From contig BGKB01000140.1 in the NCBI GenBank assembly GCA_003116975.1, forward strand, positions 121,297-185,296: 64,000 nt of DNA, in the 5' to 3' direction. The translations under genes were made by a program, and so were the position numbers. Origin of the DNA: Aurantiochytrium sp. KH105. Lineage: Eukaryota > Sar > Bigyra > Thraustochytrida > Thraustochytriidae. Positions within the stretch are counted from its first letter, which is position 1; every line of letters starts with the position of its first letter. Under the pieces are notes generated by a model. It did no database searches and was not told the DNA's origin. It saw only the letters and a list, made by a program, of their open reading frames with translations. Shown piece by piece: positions 43,138 through 52,441 of the stretch.

Positions 43138-46100
43138 ATGCCGAATCTCACGCGCATCACCTTCAAGGTGAAGGCAGATCTAGACATTGGCCAGAATGTG
43201 CGCATCACCGGCGACTCTGTGAATCTCGGCTCTTTCAGCCCGAACCGGGGCGTCGACCTTGTGACGACTCCTAAAGAGTACCCTATCTGGCGCACAAGTC
43301 GGCCTGTAAATCTCCCGCGAGGACTCCCGCTCTCGTACAAGTATGTGATCATGAGTGGAGGTCAGTTTCATGGTTGGGAACCAATCGCTGCCCAGGCCCG
43401 CGTCATTGTACCTGAAGGTTGGGAAATGACCGTCACTGACGAAATCGGCATGTACGAGGAACCCGATGAAGCTGAATACGCGCTGGATGACCACGTCGAG
43501 CCTGTAGTCGCTCGAGTATCGGGGCTTGACGGCGCCTCGGAAAAAGTTCCCGAATCCATTGGCCCGATTCATGCAGGGCCGCCCACTACGGAGGACCAAG
43601 GCAAGCGCGCTGCTGGCGAAGACACCGCGGATCGATTTTCAGACAGTAACAGCCAGGCCTCTGGAATCACTCCTGATCTCGCGTTTGTCGATGCCAAGCA
43701 ACTTGCTTCGAGCGAGCAGCAAAGTCAGGATGCACAACCCAGGGCGCAACAAGAGCAAACGACGTCGACCTTTGAACGTCCCGTCGCCCCTTCCGCCTTT
43801 GGGCGATCTGGGCGAAAGGCACGAGGTAATATTCATCCGCACGTTCGTTTTGACTTGAGCTCAACGTCGCAAAAACTTTCCTCTTCGCCCGACACCTTGC
43901 CGTCTTTTGGAGAAACTCTGTCTGCCGATGGGCAGTCGGCGACCTCGGTCACAAGCACGACGCCTGTTGTAACGGCGGGGTCTCCAGCGTCAAGGCCAGT
44001 GAATTTGCCCGAGACGTCCGTGGTCCCACCACTCCCTCCGCCGCCCGCACTGCACGCGGAAGACCCTGCCGCTGCGTGGCCACCGCCGAGCACTGTGAGC
44101 AAGACGCTGGCGACGACAACAGCCAAATTACCTACTAGCACGCCCACGGTTTCGTCGAATGTCGGTCTTCCCCACAAGTACCGCATGTTTCTTGTGTCGT
44201 TTAACCTGCCAGTGAACATTTATCCAAACGAGCATGGTGAAGAGGGCAACAAATGGACGGCAGAGTGGAACCCAGACAGCATTTCGCGCAAGTCTGAAGG
44301 CTCTGTAGCCTACGACCACGAAGTAATGTGGGTGGGAGCGATTACACCGTATGTGATTCGACACGAGGATCCAGAGCTGGTGTGGCGTTTGAACGAAGCC
44401 GATCGCGAGGAGATCCGCACGAAGCTGCATGCTTTTGACTGCGTTCCAATCTTCCTCTCGCGCGAGGATTTTGTGGACCACTATGTGAGGAGCTGTCTGA
44501 TGCGCTTTCGCGACATTTTTCATAATGTTCTCAACGTGAACCTTTCGCGTGAAGACATGCGACGACTGAAACGATCTGCCAAAGGATCCTCAAAGACGAG
44601 CGCTTCTCCTCGGCCATACAAGCGTTATGCGAGCGGGAGCAGCACGGCGAGCGATGGCTCAATCGCAGATGAGGTCTACTCCAAGAGGGATCGCTGGGTG
44701 GGTTTTATTCGGACCTCGCACATTTTTGCGGACGTGATCATGGAGCTCGTCCTCAAGGACGTGAGCAGCCGGGATCTTGTCTGGGTGCACAACTTTCCAC
44801 TCATGTTGGTCCCGGAGCTGTTGCGTGAGCGTGCAGCCGCGAGCGGGCTCTCGCGCAAGATGCAGCCAAAGATTGTGTTCTTCTTGCACACTCCATTTCC
44901 AACATCCGAGATCTTTCGCACTGTCTCGGTGCGTAACGAGTTGCTCGAAGGCATGCTCGGCGCGGATGTGGTCGGTTTCCACACGTTTGATCACGCGCGG
45001 CACTTTATTACCTCGTGCAAGCGCTTTTTGGGTCTTCAGTTTCACTCGCAAAAGGGCGGGCGTCTCGTGGTGGATCACATGGACCGAGCCGTTTTGGTGG
45101 CCATCTCCCACGTTGGTGTTGAGAAACATTTACTGGACAGCGCAGTGCTCTCGCGAAAGGGCCAAGAGGGCGCCGGTACTATTCGCAATGCGCACCGTGG
45201 CAAAACAGTCATTGTTGCCATGGACGAGATGACACGTCTCCAGGGCGTGCCCCTCAAACTTCTCGCGTTCGAGCGGCTCTTGCTCGAGTGTCCACGGTAC
45301 CGTGGCAAGGTCGTTCTCATTCAGCATGGCCTTCTCGTTCTTAACGAGACACTCATGTCCATGGCAGATCGCTCGCGGCCAGGTCGTCAGGGTACGACGA
45401 AGCCAGAACAGGACAACGGGGACGGCAACGGCGAGGAGGAAGAGGAAGAGGAAGAGGAGATCATTACGAATTATGGCATCGAGCGCGCTGTTGCGGAGGT
45501 AAAGCAGCTGTGCGAGCGTATCAACCGCGTGTATGGCCCAGTTGTCTTTTACAAGGAATACGCGCCTCACAACTGGCCATCTGTCGAGGAACGCGCCGCG
45601 ATTTGGGCCTCGGCGGACATTATGGTGTGCACGCCCGTTATGGAGGGCCTGAATCTCCGGCCTCTCGAGTACACATTTTGCCACCGGGACCCTGCAGGGG
45701 TTGTGATTATGTCTGAATTTTCAGCAGCCTCTCGCGTGCTCAATGGCGCCATTCGCGTCAATTGCTACGATATCAAGGAGGTGTCACAGGCCATGGATCA
45801 GGCTTTGTGCATGACGACGGAAGAGCGCAACGCGCGCAGAGATCGTGATTGCTCGTACATTTCGAACCGTTCGTCGGCAGAGTGGACGCGCAATATTCTC
45901 CAGGACGTGGAGCTTGGCGTGCAAGGCCAGATCGAGGCACTCACAAGCATTGACAAGGATATCTTGCAGGGCTCCGAGTATCACAGTGTGGTGGCCTTTG
46001 AGAACATTGTGCACGAGGGATTTTGTCATGCCTTGAACACGACTGAGATTTTGCGCAGCTACAAACGGTGCGAGAAGCGTCTCATTCTGCTTGATTATGC

Positions 46101-47151
46101 GGGAACACTGACGCCGCGTGAGCTTGGCAATCTAGCCGTGAAGCGCGATTTTCTGGGCGTTTCCAAGCGAAAGCTTTCACCGCGCGTCTCGCGCATTCTG
46201 CGTCGCCTCTGCAGCGACAAGCGCAATGTGGTTTTTGTAATTTCAGGAAACCGCACGCGCGTGCTGCGCTTGGCTTTTTCTGAGGTACTCGACGACCCGT
46301 GCTCATCGCTTGGCCTCGTTGCGCACTCTGGCATGATGATTCGCTGGGGGGGTCTGTCCGTGGAAGGCCGCAAGTCGGGAGGGAGTGTCCCTGCTGCCCT
46401 ACAGATCAGCGCCACGGGCGATGATGACGACGATGGTGACGACGAGGAGGAGAACGATGGAAACAGCGATGCCGACAATGACACCCAGGGCGACGCCGAA
46501 GGTGAGGACGCCGACTCACAAGCCGCTGTGCCAGTCTCGGCGTCGGCCGCCGTGGGTTCGGATGGCTGGGAGTTCATTCTTCCCGGCGTGGATAAAGATT
46601 GGGACAGTTGGATGAAGGCGGCTGATGTTCCAAGCATTTTGGAGGACTACACGTGGCGCACTGGTGGCAGTGCCTGGCGACAGACTGCCGTGTCTGCCTC
46701 GTGGCAATTCCGGCAGGCAGACCCGGAATGGGGCGGAATGCAGGCCGTCAAGCTCGAGAACGAGCTCAAGGAGGCCATTATGGCCGTGAATATTCCTGTC
46801 GTGGTGGGCCGCAAGAAACACACCGTGGAGCTCTTGCCAAAAGGTGTCGACAAAGGTGAGGCCGTTCACCATATCCTGGATGAGATCAAGGCTCACCTAG
46901 ACTTTGTCCCGCAATTTTGCTTTTGCGTGGGCGATGATACCTCGGACGAGCGCATGTATACTGCAGTACTTGATTTTCTGGGGTCCCAAAGCAACAATGG
47001 TGCTGTCGAGGGAGGGACCTTTGCAGACGCTTTCACCTGCACCGTGGGCCGCAAACCGACGGGTGCGCAGTATTACGTGAACGACACGGATGGTGTCGTG
47101 GATGTGCTCGAAGTCTTGGCCAGTGCCTCTGGCGAAGAGGACGGTGCTTGA
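43138..47151 (+). CDS. Class II trehalose-6-phosphate synthase/phosphatase-like protein with N-terminal CBM20
   Basis: A 1337-residue fusion. Residues about 1-105 are a CBM20 starch/glycogen-binding domain (FKVKADLDIGQNVRITGDS, PLSYKYVIM, then HGWEP). A disordered Ser/Pro linker follows. A GT20 trehalose-phosphate-synthase domain spans about 346-960 (VWVHNFPLMLVPELLR, FFLHTPFPTSEIFRT, then EGLNLRPLEY). A HAD phosphatase domain spans about 980-1300. Class II features are strong. In GT20 the R262/K267 pair of E. coli OtsA aligns to Glu697 and Gln702 (DEMTRLQG), and the usual RDG before MNL reads MEG. In the phosphatase domain the DxDGT nucleophile motif reads DYAGT (986-990), so the second Asp is Ala, although GDDTSDE (1265-1271) is intact. 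Two acidic low-complexity insertions are present. Catalysis therefore looks impaired in both domains. The only upstream in-frame start is a TTG, so the ATG was used. Confidence 0.93.
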   Translation: MPNLTRITFKVKADLDIGQNVRITGDSVNLGSFSPNRGVDLVTTPKEYPIWRTSRPVNLPRGLPLSYKYVIMSGGQFHGWEPIAAQARVIVPEGWEMTVTDEIGMYEEPDEAEYALDDHVEPVVARVSGLDGASEKVPESIGPIHAGPPTTEDQGKRAAGEDTADRFSDSNSQASGITPDLAFVDAKQLASSEQQSQDAQPRAQQEQTTSTFERPVAPSAFGRSGRKARGNIHPHVRFDLSSTSQKLSSSPDTLPSFGETLSADGQSATSVTSTTPVVTAGSPASRPVNLPETSVVPPLPPPPALHAEDPAAAWPPPSTVSKTLATTTAKLPTSTPTVSSNVGLPHKYRMFLVSFNLPVNIYPNEHGEEGNKWTAEWNPDSISRKSEGSVAYDHEVMWVGAITPYVIRHEDPELVWRLNEADREEIRTKLHAFDCVPIFLSREDFVDHYVRSCLMRFRDIFHNVLNVNLSREDMRRLKRSAKGSSKTSASPRPYKRYASGSSTASDGSIADEVYSKRDRWVGFIRTSHIFADVIMELVLKDVSSRDLVWVHNFPLMLVPELLRERAAASGLSRKMQPKIVFFLHTPFPTSEIFRTVSVRNELLEGMLGADVVGFHTFDHARHFITSCKRFLGLQFHSQKGGRLVVDHMDRAVLVAISHVGVEKHLLDSAVLSRKGQEGAGTIRNAHRGKTVIVAMDEMTRLQGVPLKLLAFERLLLECPRYRGKVVLIQHGLLVLNETLMSMADRSRPGRQGTTKPEQDNGDGNGEEEEEEEEEIITNYGIERAVAEVKQLCERINRVYGPVVFYKEYAPHNWPSVEERAAIWASADIMVCTPVMEGLNLRPLEYTFCHRDPAGVVIMSEFSAASRVLNGAIRVNCYDIKEVSQAMDQALCMTTEERNARRDRDCSYISNRSSAEWTRNILQDVELGVQGQIEALTSIDKDILQGSEYHSVVAFENIVHEGFCHALNTTEILRSYKRCEKRLILLDYAGTLTPRELGNLAVKRDFLGVSKRKLSPRVSRILRRLCSDKRNVVFVISGNRTRVLRLAFSEVLDDPCSSLGLVAHSGMMIRWGGLSVEGRKSGGSVPAALQISATGDDDDDGDDEEENDGNSDADNDTQGDAEGEDADSQAAVPVSASAAVGSDGWEFILPGVDKDWDSWMKAADVPSILEDYTWRTGGSAWRQTAVSASWQFRQADPEWGGMQAVKLENELKEAIMAVNIPVVVGRKKHTVELLPKGVDKGEAVHHILDEIKAHLDFVPQFCFCVGDDTSDERMYTAVLDFLGSQSNNGAVEGGTFADAFTCTVGRKPTGAQYYVNDTDGVVDVLEVLASASGEEDGA

Positions 47152-47470
47152 TGTCGAGATATTGGCCCGACCACGATATGATGTTGCGTCGTGTGTTTCC
47201 TTTGTTCTTTCTTTTCGCCCAAGACTTGTCGTATTCGGGATTTTTAGCAAGCAAGTCAGGCTCGCAGCCCTGCGACATGCATGTATAGAAATTGTCTGGC
47301 TGCTAGGGAGGGTGCGCTTACACAATTCAAGTGTGTTTGTTTGTGTAAAACAATGTGATCAAGAAATATCAGAACGTGAATTGCAATTCTCTGAATCTAT
47401 CAAGTTCCCCCCAAAAGAAAAGAAGATAAGAAGCTGCGCGAGTGTTTATGATTTACTTGCAGAGTCAAAA
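47152..47470. other. Convergent 3' intergenic region
   Basis: 319 bp between the TPS-like stop and the glycosyltransferase stop, AT-richer and presumably the two 3' UTRs. No feature is recognised. Confidence 0.5.
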
Positions 47471-49365
47471 TCACATGGCATGATCCCGCCAATTGTCTGG
47501 GAGGCCCTCGATCTGGGCCAGAGGGAAGCACCACTTGTCGGTGCGCTCGGAACATGACCTGTCTTGGGTCTTTCTTTGAATGAGACGAACGAGCTTGCGA
47601 GTCTCATAGCCAATGGGACAAAACTTTTGCTTGTACATGAGCAAGATACGGTTGAGCTTGGCGACGGTGTGGCACAGCACCCAGGCCGCTTGCCTGCGGT
47701 GCCTGGAGAGAGAGACATCGAACAGGTCGTCTGGAGCCTCGACAAGAAGCGGCATGTCACAGTCAAGGATGCTATCGTCAGGGGGGAAAAGGTGTCAGTT
47801 GGTGGATCATACAACGTGCAGCGCACGCGGGCTCTGGGGAGAACGAGAAACTTACGTTGCAGGCACGTGGCCTTTGTGGAACATCCACGGTCCTTTCTCG
47901 TCAGGAGCCTTGTAGTTGGACGCAAGATGAATGAAGGTTGGCAACTTGTCGCCGGGTTTGGGTTGCGGATTCTTGCACGACATGGTTTGCCATGCATCGA
48001 CCCAAGAGAAGGCCTCACCGCGATCTCCCCAGGTGGAAATCATGTAATGATCGAGAATCGTGTGCCGCAGGTCCAAATGCGCCGCGCCAATCGAGTACGC
48101 CCACATGTCTGCGAGAATATTCGGGCCCATGGCCAGCACCGGTCGCATGTACTTTTCCCAGAGCACGCTCAAGCGCGAGATATCATCTACATGAAGCATA
48201 AGTGGCGGGCCAACGCTAGTGTATTTTGTCGCCATTTCGTGCGTCCACGTCTTTGCAGGAGTGTCTGGGTCACCTGTGATGGCGTCAAGATCGAACTTGG
48301 ATGCCTTCCAGCCGCTCTCCAGGCCATAGCGCTGCGCCACAGGCCGGCCTTTGCGAACGACATCAATGGGTGGAAGAACGCCTCGATCCTTGTCGATATC
48401 CCGCGATATGATGATGTTATCGAGGCTCTCTCCGGTCTGCGTAAGAGGCTTGAGAAAGATAAAGTCTGGGTCCAGAATCGCAATCACCGTTTCTCCGAGC
48501 CGATCTAGCTCGGGTCTTGCGTGTTCCATAAAGTATTGAATCGAAGACGGCTTGGGTTTGGTTTGGGGTTGGAAGTGCGGTTCATTGTTAGTTTTTTTGG
48601 GGAAATCGGAGCCCAACATAGAGTCCCATTCTTGAACAACGAAAGAATGGGGGGGGGGGGGAGTGCCAGTTTTTAGCTTACCTTGTTGATCCACGGGAAG
48701 TCGCGAGCGCCGTCGAATGACGGCGTAATGTAAAGGCCAAAGTTCTCGTTAACGGAGCGATTGAGGATTTCAAGGGGCACGAGGAGGTCGTTTTTACCCT
48801 GCGGAAATGTCTGATGCTGGTGGCGCACCGTCTCTGCGGACTTGTCGTGACAGCCGCTGACAATTCGCGTGATGCGACCGCGTTGACCTGCCAGGTAAGC
48901 GGATGCAAGAAGCAGTTCGGACTGCCAATGCTGGAAGTTATTGCATCCCGAAGAAAAGATGACATGGAGTTTACCGTCGTCGCCCGTCTTTTGGCCGGGG
49001 GGTATTTTGGGGATGCGCACGTAGCCCATAGGGGATCCATCGGGCCCCGTCCAGCTGAGCTTGTTGTACTCTGGCGGCGGCAGGCTGTCAAAGCTACGCA
49101 GTTTGCCGTGCGTCTGTGGTGGGCTGGCCAGAATCTGACCCTCCACCTCGGCTCTGTCCAGGGTGGCACTCGCACTTCCTCTGGTCGCCGCATCTGAGTT
49201 CACCACGAGGTAGAGGGCGCAGAGACAGACCATGCTAACCATGGCCGTCATGAGGCCTCGCTTCGTCACCACGAGTCTCCCCTTTTCTCCGTACTTGGGG
49301 TCCTCCAGGTCGTTGTACCTTGCGCGGCTGCCGCCACCGGCCACGACGCCGCGTCGATGCTGCAT
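47471..49365 (-). CDS. Three-exon type II membrane glycosyltransferase, SERGT/HPAT-like
   Basis: Joined from minus-strand exons 49365-48682, 48550-47856 and 47771-47471 (559 codons plus stop). Exon 1 supplies a short cytoplasmic tail, a signal anchor (about residues 40-57, MVSMVCLCALYLVVNS) and a block HVIFSSGCNNFQHWQSELL / GRITRIVSGC typical of peptidyl-serine galactosyltransferase and hydroxyproline arabinosyltransferase families. The exon 1-2 junction restores the family's DFPWINKP sequence. Exon 2 has an ILDPDFIFL segment (DxD-like at 255-257), LMLHVDDISRLSVLW, then MWAYSIGAAHLDLRHT. Exon 3 carries the Cys-containing tail with QAAWVLCHTVAKLNRILL. It likely acts in the Golgi/ER lumen on secreted glycoproteins. 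The exact sugar and acceptor cannot be told from sequence. Confidence 0.85.
47772..47855 (-). other. Intron 2 of the glycosyltransferase gene (84 bp)
   Basis: Donor AC|GTAAGT and acceptor ACGATAG|C in transcript sense, interrupting a Thr codon after its second base. An ACTGAC sequence about 20 bp before the acceptor could be the branch site. An alternative CCCAG acceptor slightly upstream keeps a frame open but loses the family-like Cys/Leu-rich tail. Confidence 0.75.
48551..48681 (-). other. Intron 1 of the glycosyltransferase gene (131 bp)
   Basis: Donor AAG|GTAAGC and acceptor CCCAAG|CC in transcript sense, phase 0. It contains a near-consensus ACTAAC branch-site sequence and a 13-C run (G run 48649-48661 on the plus strand). 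Splicing joins ...INK to P..., matching the conserved family motif. Confidence 0.85.
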
Positions 49366-49876
49366 CTCCCTCCGTCGTCCTCTCTGCGCGAGGCGCGAGG
49401 AGCAAGCGCGCGGCGCGACTCGGCGCAGCGCGGCGCGGCGCAGCGCAGCGCAGCGCAGTGCGCGACTCGGCGCGGCGCAGCGCGAGGGCTCGGCAACGCT
49501 CGCGCGCTGCTTGTTCGAGGTTTGCCGCCGTTGACTGACCCCCTCGGTGGAAAGAAAGAAGATACAATACGATGATCTATTCTCGACGCACTATCTATCT
49601 ATACACTCCAGCCGGCAGAACGCACCGCGACGCGACGCGACGCGACGCAACGCAGCGCAGCCGCAGCAGAACCGAACGGGCCGCTCGCTCGCACGGCAGC
49701 TCGCTCGCGAGGCCCTGCTGCGCGGGCTGCGGTCTGGCCTCCGCTCGCGCGCTGGCCCAGGCGCGGCGCGGCGAGGCGAGGCGGCACCGGCGCGGCAGGA
49801 CGGAGTATCTTCGGCAGAACCGAGCCACGCTCGGGGCGTCTCTCGCTCGCAGGCCGTCGCGCGGAGGCGAGTAGAG
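49366..49876. promoter_or_regulatory. Divergent upstream region, glycosyltransferase / GH3 glycosidase
   Basis: 511 bp between divergent starts. The first half is a GCGCAGCGCGGCGCG-type dyad-rich stretch (about 49395-49500), and an ACGCGACGCG run follows near 49625-49650. The GH3 frame stays open upstream only to a GTG at 49547; that extension is low complexity and is taken as untranslated. Confidence 0.5.
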
Positions 49877-52441
49877 ATGGAGGCCCTGCGCGAGCCCCTG
49901 GCTGCGCCGCCATCGTCGCCGCCGTCGTCGGTGCCAACGCCGCTCGCGAAGGAGGAGGAGGAGGAGAAGAGGAAAAGGAGGTTTGGGGTGGGGGTCGTCG
50001 GCGTCGCGGCGGTGCTCGTCATCGTGGGGTTTGCGATTGTGGCGGGAGGGGGAGGCGATATTCGCGCGAACCTGGACGAAGTCTCATGGACCGGAGCTGA
50101 AGATTTTCGTGCCAACGATGGCAAAGAAGGGGTGCAGCAGACTACAGATCAGCATCGAGTCCAGCAACGCCATCCCAAGACGTGGAACCCGTGCTTGGCA
50201 GCGTCTGCAGATGCATCGCCACCTTTTCCATGGTGCAATCGCAGTTTGAGTGTCGAAGAACGAGCACAGACGCTTGTCAAGGCCTTGCGTCTCGATGAAA
50301 AGGCTTCTTTGATGGGCAATGACGCAAAAGAGGTACCACGTCTGAACATCAGCTTTTACGAGTGGTGGAGCGAAGGTTTGCATGGAGTGGCAGATTCACC
50401 TGGCGTGGCGTTTGTCGAACCATGCGCTCATGCAACTTCTTTTCCCCAAGTATTGACCACGGCAGCGGCTCTGAATCGCACACTTGTGCGTAAAATCGCG
50501 GCAGCAATCTCAACTGAAGCTCGAGCGTTCAATAATGCCGGTCGCGCCTCCCTCACGTATTGGACACCCAACATTAATGTGTTCCGAGATCCGCGTTGGG
50601 GCAGAGGCCAGGAAACGCCGGGCGAAGACCCGTATGTGAACGGACAGTACGCTGCAGATTTTGTACGCGCTTTTCAAGAAGACGAGGCAGATCCCTCGCG
50701 GCTCAAGAATTCTGCGTGCTGCAAACACTTTGCAGCATATAGCATCGAGAACTGGCACGGGCATGATCGTTTCAGCTTTAATGGGGTCGTGTCTCCTCGA
50801 GATCTGCACGAGACATATCTTCCTGCGTTTGAGAGGTGCGTCAAGGACGGACGAGTGAGTGCGCTCATGTGTAGCTACAATGCAATGAACGGCGTGCCTT
50901 CGTGTGTGAACGGCGATTTGATGGACGAGCTTGCTCGCAAAAAGTGGGGGTTTCAGGGCTACATTACGGGCGATTGTGGCGCCGTGGACAATTTGTTTTA
51001 TAAGTTCCACTTTCAGAATCACACAGAGGAGGAAATTGTCAGCGACACGCTCCGTGCACAGGTTGATATCGACTGTGGCGGCTTTCTTCCGCGACACCTT
51101 GTTGCCGCTGTTCAAGAAGGAGTGGTGCCCGAAGATCTCGTGGATCGTGCGCTGCTAAATCTCTTTCAAGTCCAAATTCGGCTCGGCATTTTCGACGCCG
51201 ATGAGCTGCAACCCTTTCGACGAATCGGCCCCGAGGCCATCGATACCCCAGCGCACCGAGCGCTGGCGCTCGAGGCCGCCCGCCAAGGCATGATTCTTTT
51301 GAAAAATGCCAAGAATGCACTTCCTCTGGACTCTCGCGCGCTGGCCAAGGCTGACGTTGTGGCGCTCATTGGACCGCACGCAACTTCCACGAAAGCATTG
51401 CAGGGCAATTACTTTGGTGTTGCTCCTTTTCTTGTATCTATTGAAGACGGTCTCCGCGTTTACGTCAAATCTTTGCAAGTCTTTCAAGGATGTGCGTTGG
51501 ACTCGTCTGTGGCCAAAGAGCACCAGGATGACCATGGTTTTGATGTTGCGGTTGAGGCTGCAGGCCAGGCAGCGCAGACAATTTTGGCGATTGGAATTGG
51601 CCAAGATCAGGAGGCCGAGGGCCTTGATCGCACCTCTCTTCGTCTACCCGGCCGTCAAGAGGAGCTTGTTAAACGGGTTGCGCGCGCTGCGCGCGTTGCT
51701 GGTAAACCGCCCGTGATCGTGGTTGTGCTTGCCGGTGGCGCAATCGACTTATCAAGTACTCTGTCCGACGAGCATGTTGGCGCTGTGCTGTGGGCAGGGT
51801 ATCCTGGGCAGTCGGGTGGGACAGCGGTCGCTGAGACAATTTTTGGCGATAATAACCCAAGCGGTCGACTCACGCAGACCTTTTATCCCGAGTCTTTTGT
51901 TTCGAGCGTCCCCATGGACCGCATGGACATGCACCCTTCTGATGAGGAGGACTTCCCTGGGCGTACGTATCGCTTTTACAATGGCCCTGTAGTCTTGCCT
52001 TTTGGCCACGGCCTTTCATACACTACGTTTGCGTACGAGATCAGGCCCTTCGAGGTGCAATCCAAGCACAGCGCTCGCTTCACTGTCAAAGTACATAATA
52101 CGGGTCGTCACGCTGGAGCGCATGTGTCTCTTGCCTATCTGCGCCCACCAAGGAGCGCCGCAGATGCGAGGATCCACGGTGATCTAATTCGAAAGTTACA
52201 TACTTTCCATCGCACTGGCGTTCTTGCCCCGGGCGACACGGAATCGTTTGAAGTTTCTATTCTCCTCAAACGCGATTTGGTCTTGTACCCAGGCACGAAT
52301 GATACTGCGGCTCGTTCCCTCGATGATGGTCACGACCCCTGGACCTTGGAACTCCAAGGCTCTGATCCTCTTGCATTTGTGTCTCCTGCGGAAGCATTTC
52401 TGGCGGCAGCCTCCATCCCTATCGATTTATCATACAAATAA
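49877..52441 (+). CDS. Membrane-anchored GH3 beta-xylosidase/beta-glucosidase-like glycosidase
   Basis: An 854-residue glycoside hydrolase family 3 enzyme. The N-terminus has a short acidic/basic cytoplasmic tail (KEEEEEKRKRR) and a signal anchor (about 37-58, VGVVGVAAVLVIVGFAIVAGG) with no cleavage-type end, so a type II membrane topology is likely. The catalytic (alpha/beta)8 region contains TSFPQVLTTAAALN, YWTPNINVFRDPRWGRGQE, CSYNAMNGVPSC and GFQGYITGDCGAV; Asp366 in the last is the expected nucleophile. The C-terminal alpha/beta sandwich and fibronectin-III-like domain are present (PSGRLTQTFYP, then FPFGHGLSYTTF-like PFGHGLSYTTF). The motif set is closest to plant/fungal beta-xylosidase/arabinofuranosidase types. 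It starts 511 bp from the divergent glycosyltransferase. Confidence 0.92.
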   Translation: MEALREPLAAPPSSPPSSVPTPLAKEEEEEKRKRRFGVGVVGVAAVLVIVGFAIVAGGGGDIRANLDEVSWTGAEDFRANDGKEGVQQTTDQHRVQQRHPKTWNPCLAASADASPPFPWCNRSLSVEERAQTLVKALRLDEKASLMGNDAKEVPRLNISFYEWWSEGLHGVADSPGVAFVEPCAHATSFPQVLTTAAALNRTLVRKIAAAISTEARAFNNAGRASLTYWTPNINVFRDPRWGRGQETPGEDPYVNGQYAADFVRAFQEDEADPSRLKNSACCKHFAAYSIENWHGHDRFSFNGVVSPRDLHETYLPAFERCVKDGRVSALMCSYNAMNGVPSCVNGDLMDELARKKWGFQGYITGDCGAVDNLFYKFHFQNHTEEEIVSDTLRAQVDIDCGGFLPRHLVAAVQEGVVPEDLVDRALLNLFQVQIRLGIFDADELQPFRRIGPEAIDTPAHRALALEAARQGMILLKNAKNALPLDSRALAKADVVALIGPHATSTKALQGNYFGVAPFLVSIEDGLRVYVKSLQVFQGCALDSSVAKEHQDDHGFDVAVEAAGQAAQTILAIGIGQDQEAEGLDRTSLRLPGRQEELVKRVARAARVAGKPPVIVVVLAGGAIDLSSTLSDEHVGAVLWAGYPGQSGGTAVAETIFGDNNPSGRLTQTFYPESFVSSVPMDRMDMHPSDEEDFPGRTYRFYNGPVVLPFGHGLSYTTFAYEIRPFEVQSKHSARFTVKVHNTGRHAGAHVSLAYLRPPRSAADARIHGDLIRKLHTFHRTGVLAPGDTESFEVSILLKRDLVLYPGTNDTAARSLDDGHDPWTLELQGSDPLAFVSPAEAFLAAASIPIDLSYK

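Noticed and set aside
42285..43352. 355-codon minus-strand ORF overlapping the TPS-like start
   Set aside because: Biased composition, crosses several microsatellites and overlaps the CBM20 coding region; a shadow.
47446..48018. 190-codon minus-strand frame across glycosyltransferase intron 2
   Set aside because: It uses the alternative CCCAG acceptor frame and gives a Ser/Pro-rich tail without the family's Cys/Leu pattern; exon 3 in the called frame fits better.
49547..49876. 110-codon N-terminal extension of the GH3 enzyme from a GTG
   Set aside because: Non-ATG start, Arg/Ala-rich low-complexity sequence; the ATG at 49877 is followed by a sensible tail and signal anchor.
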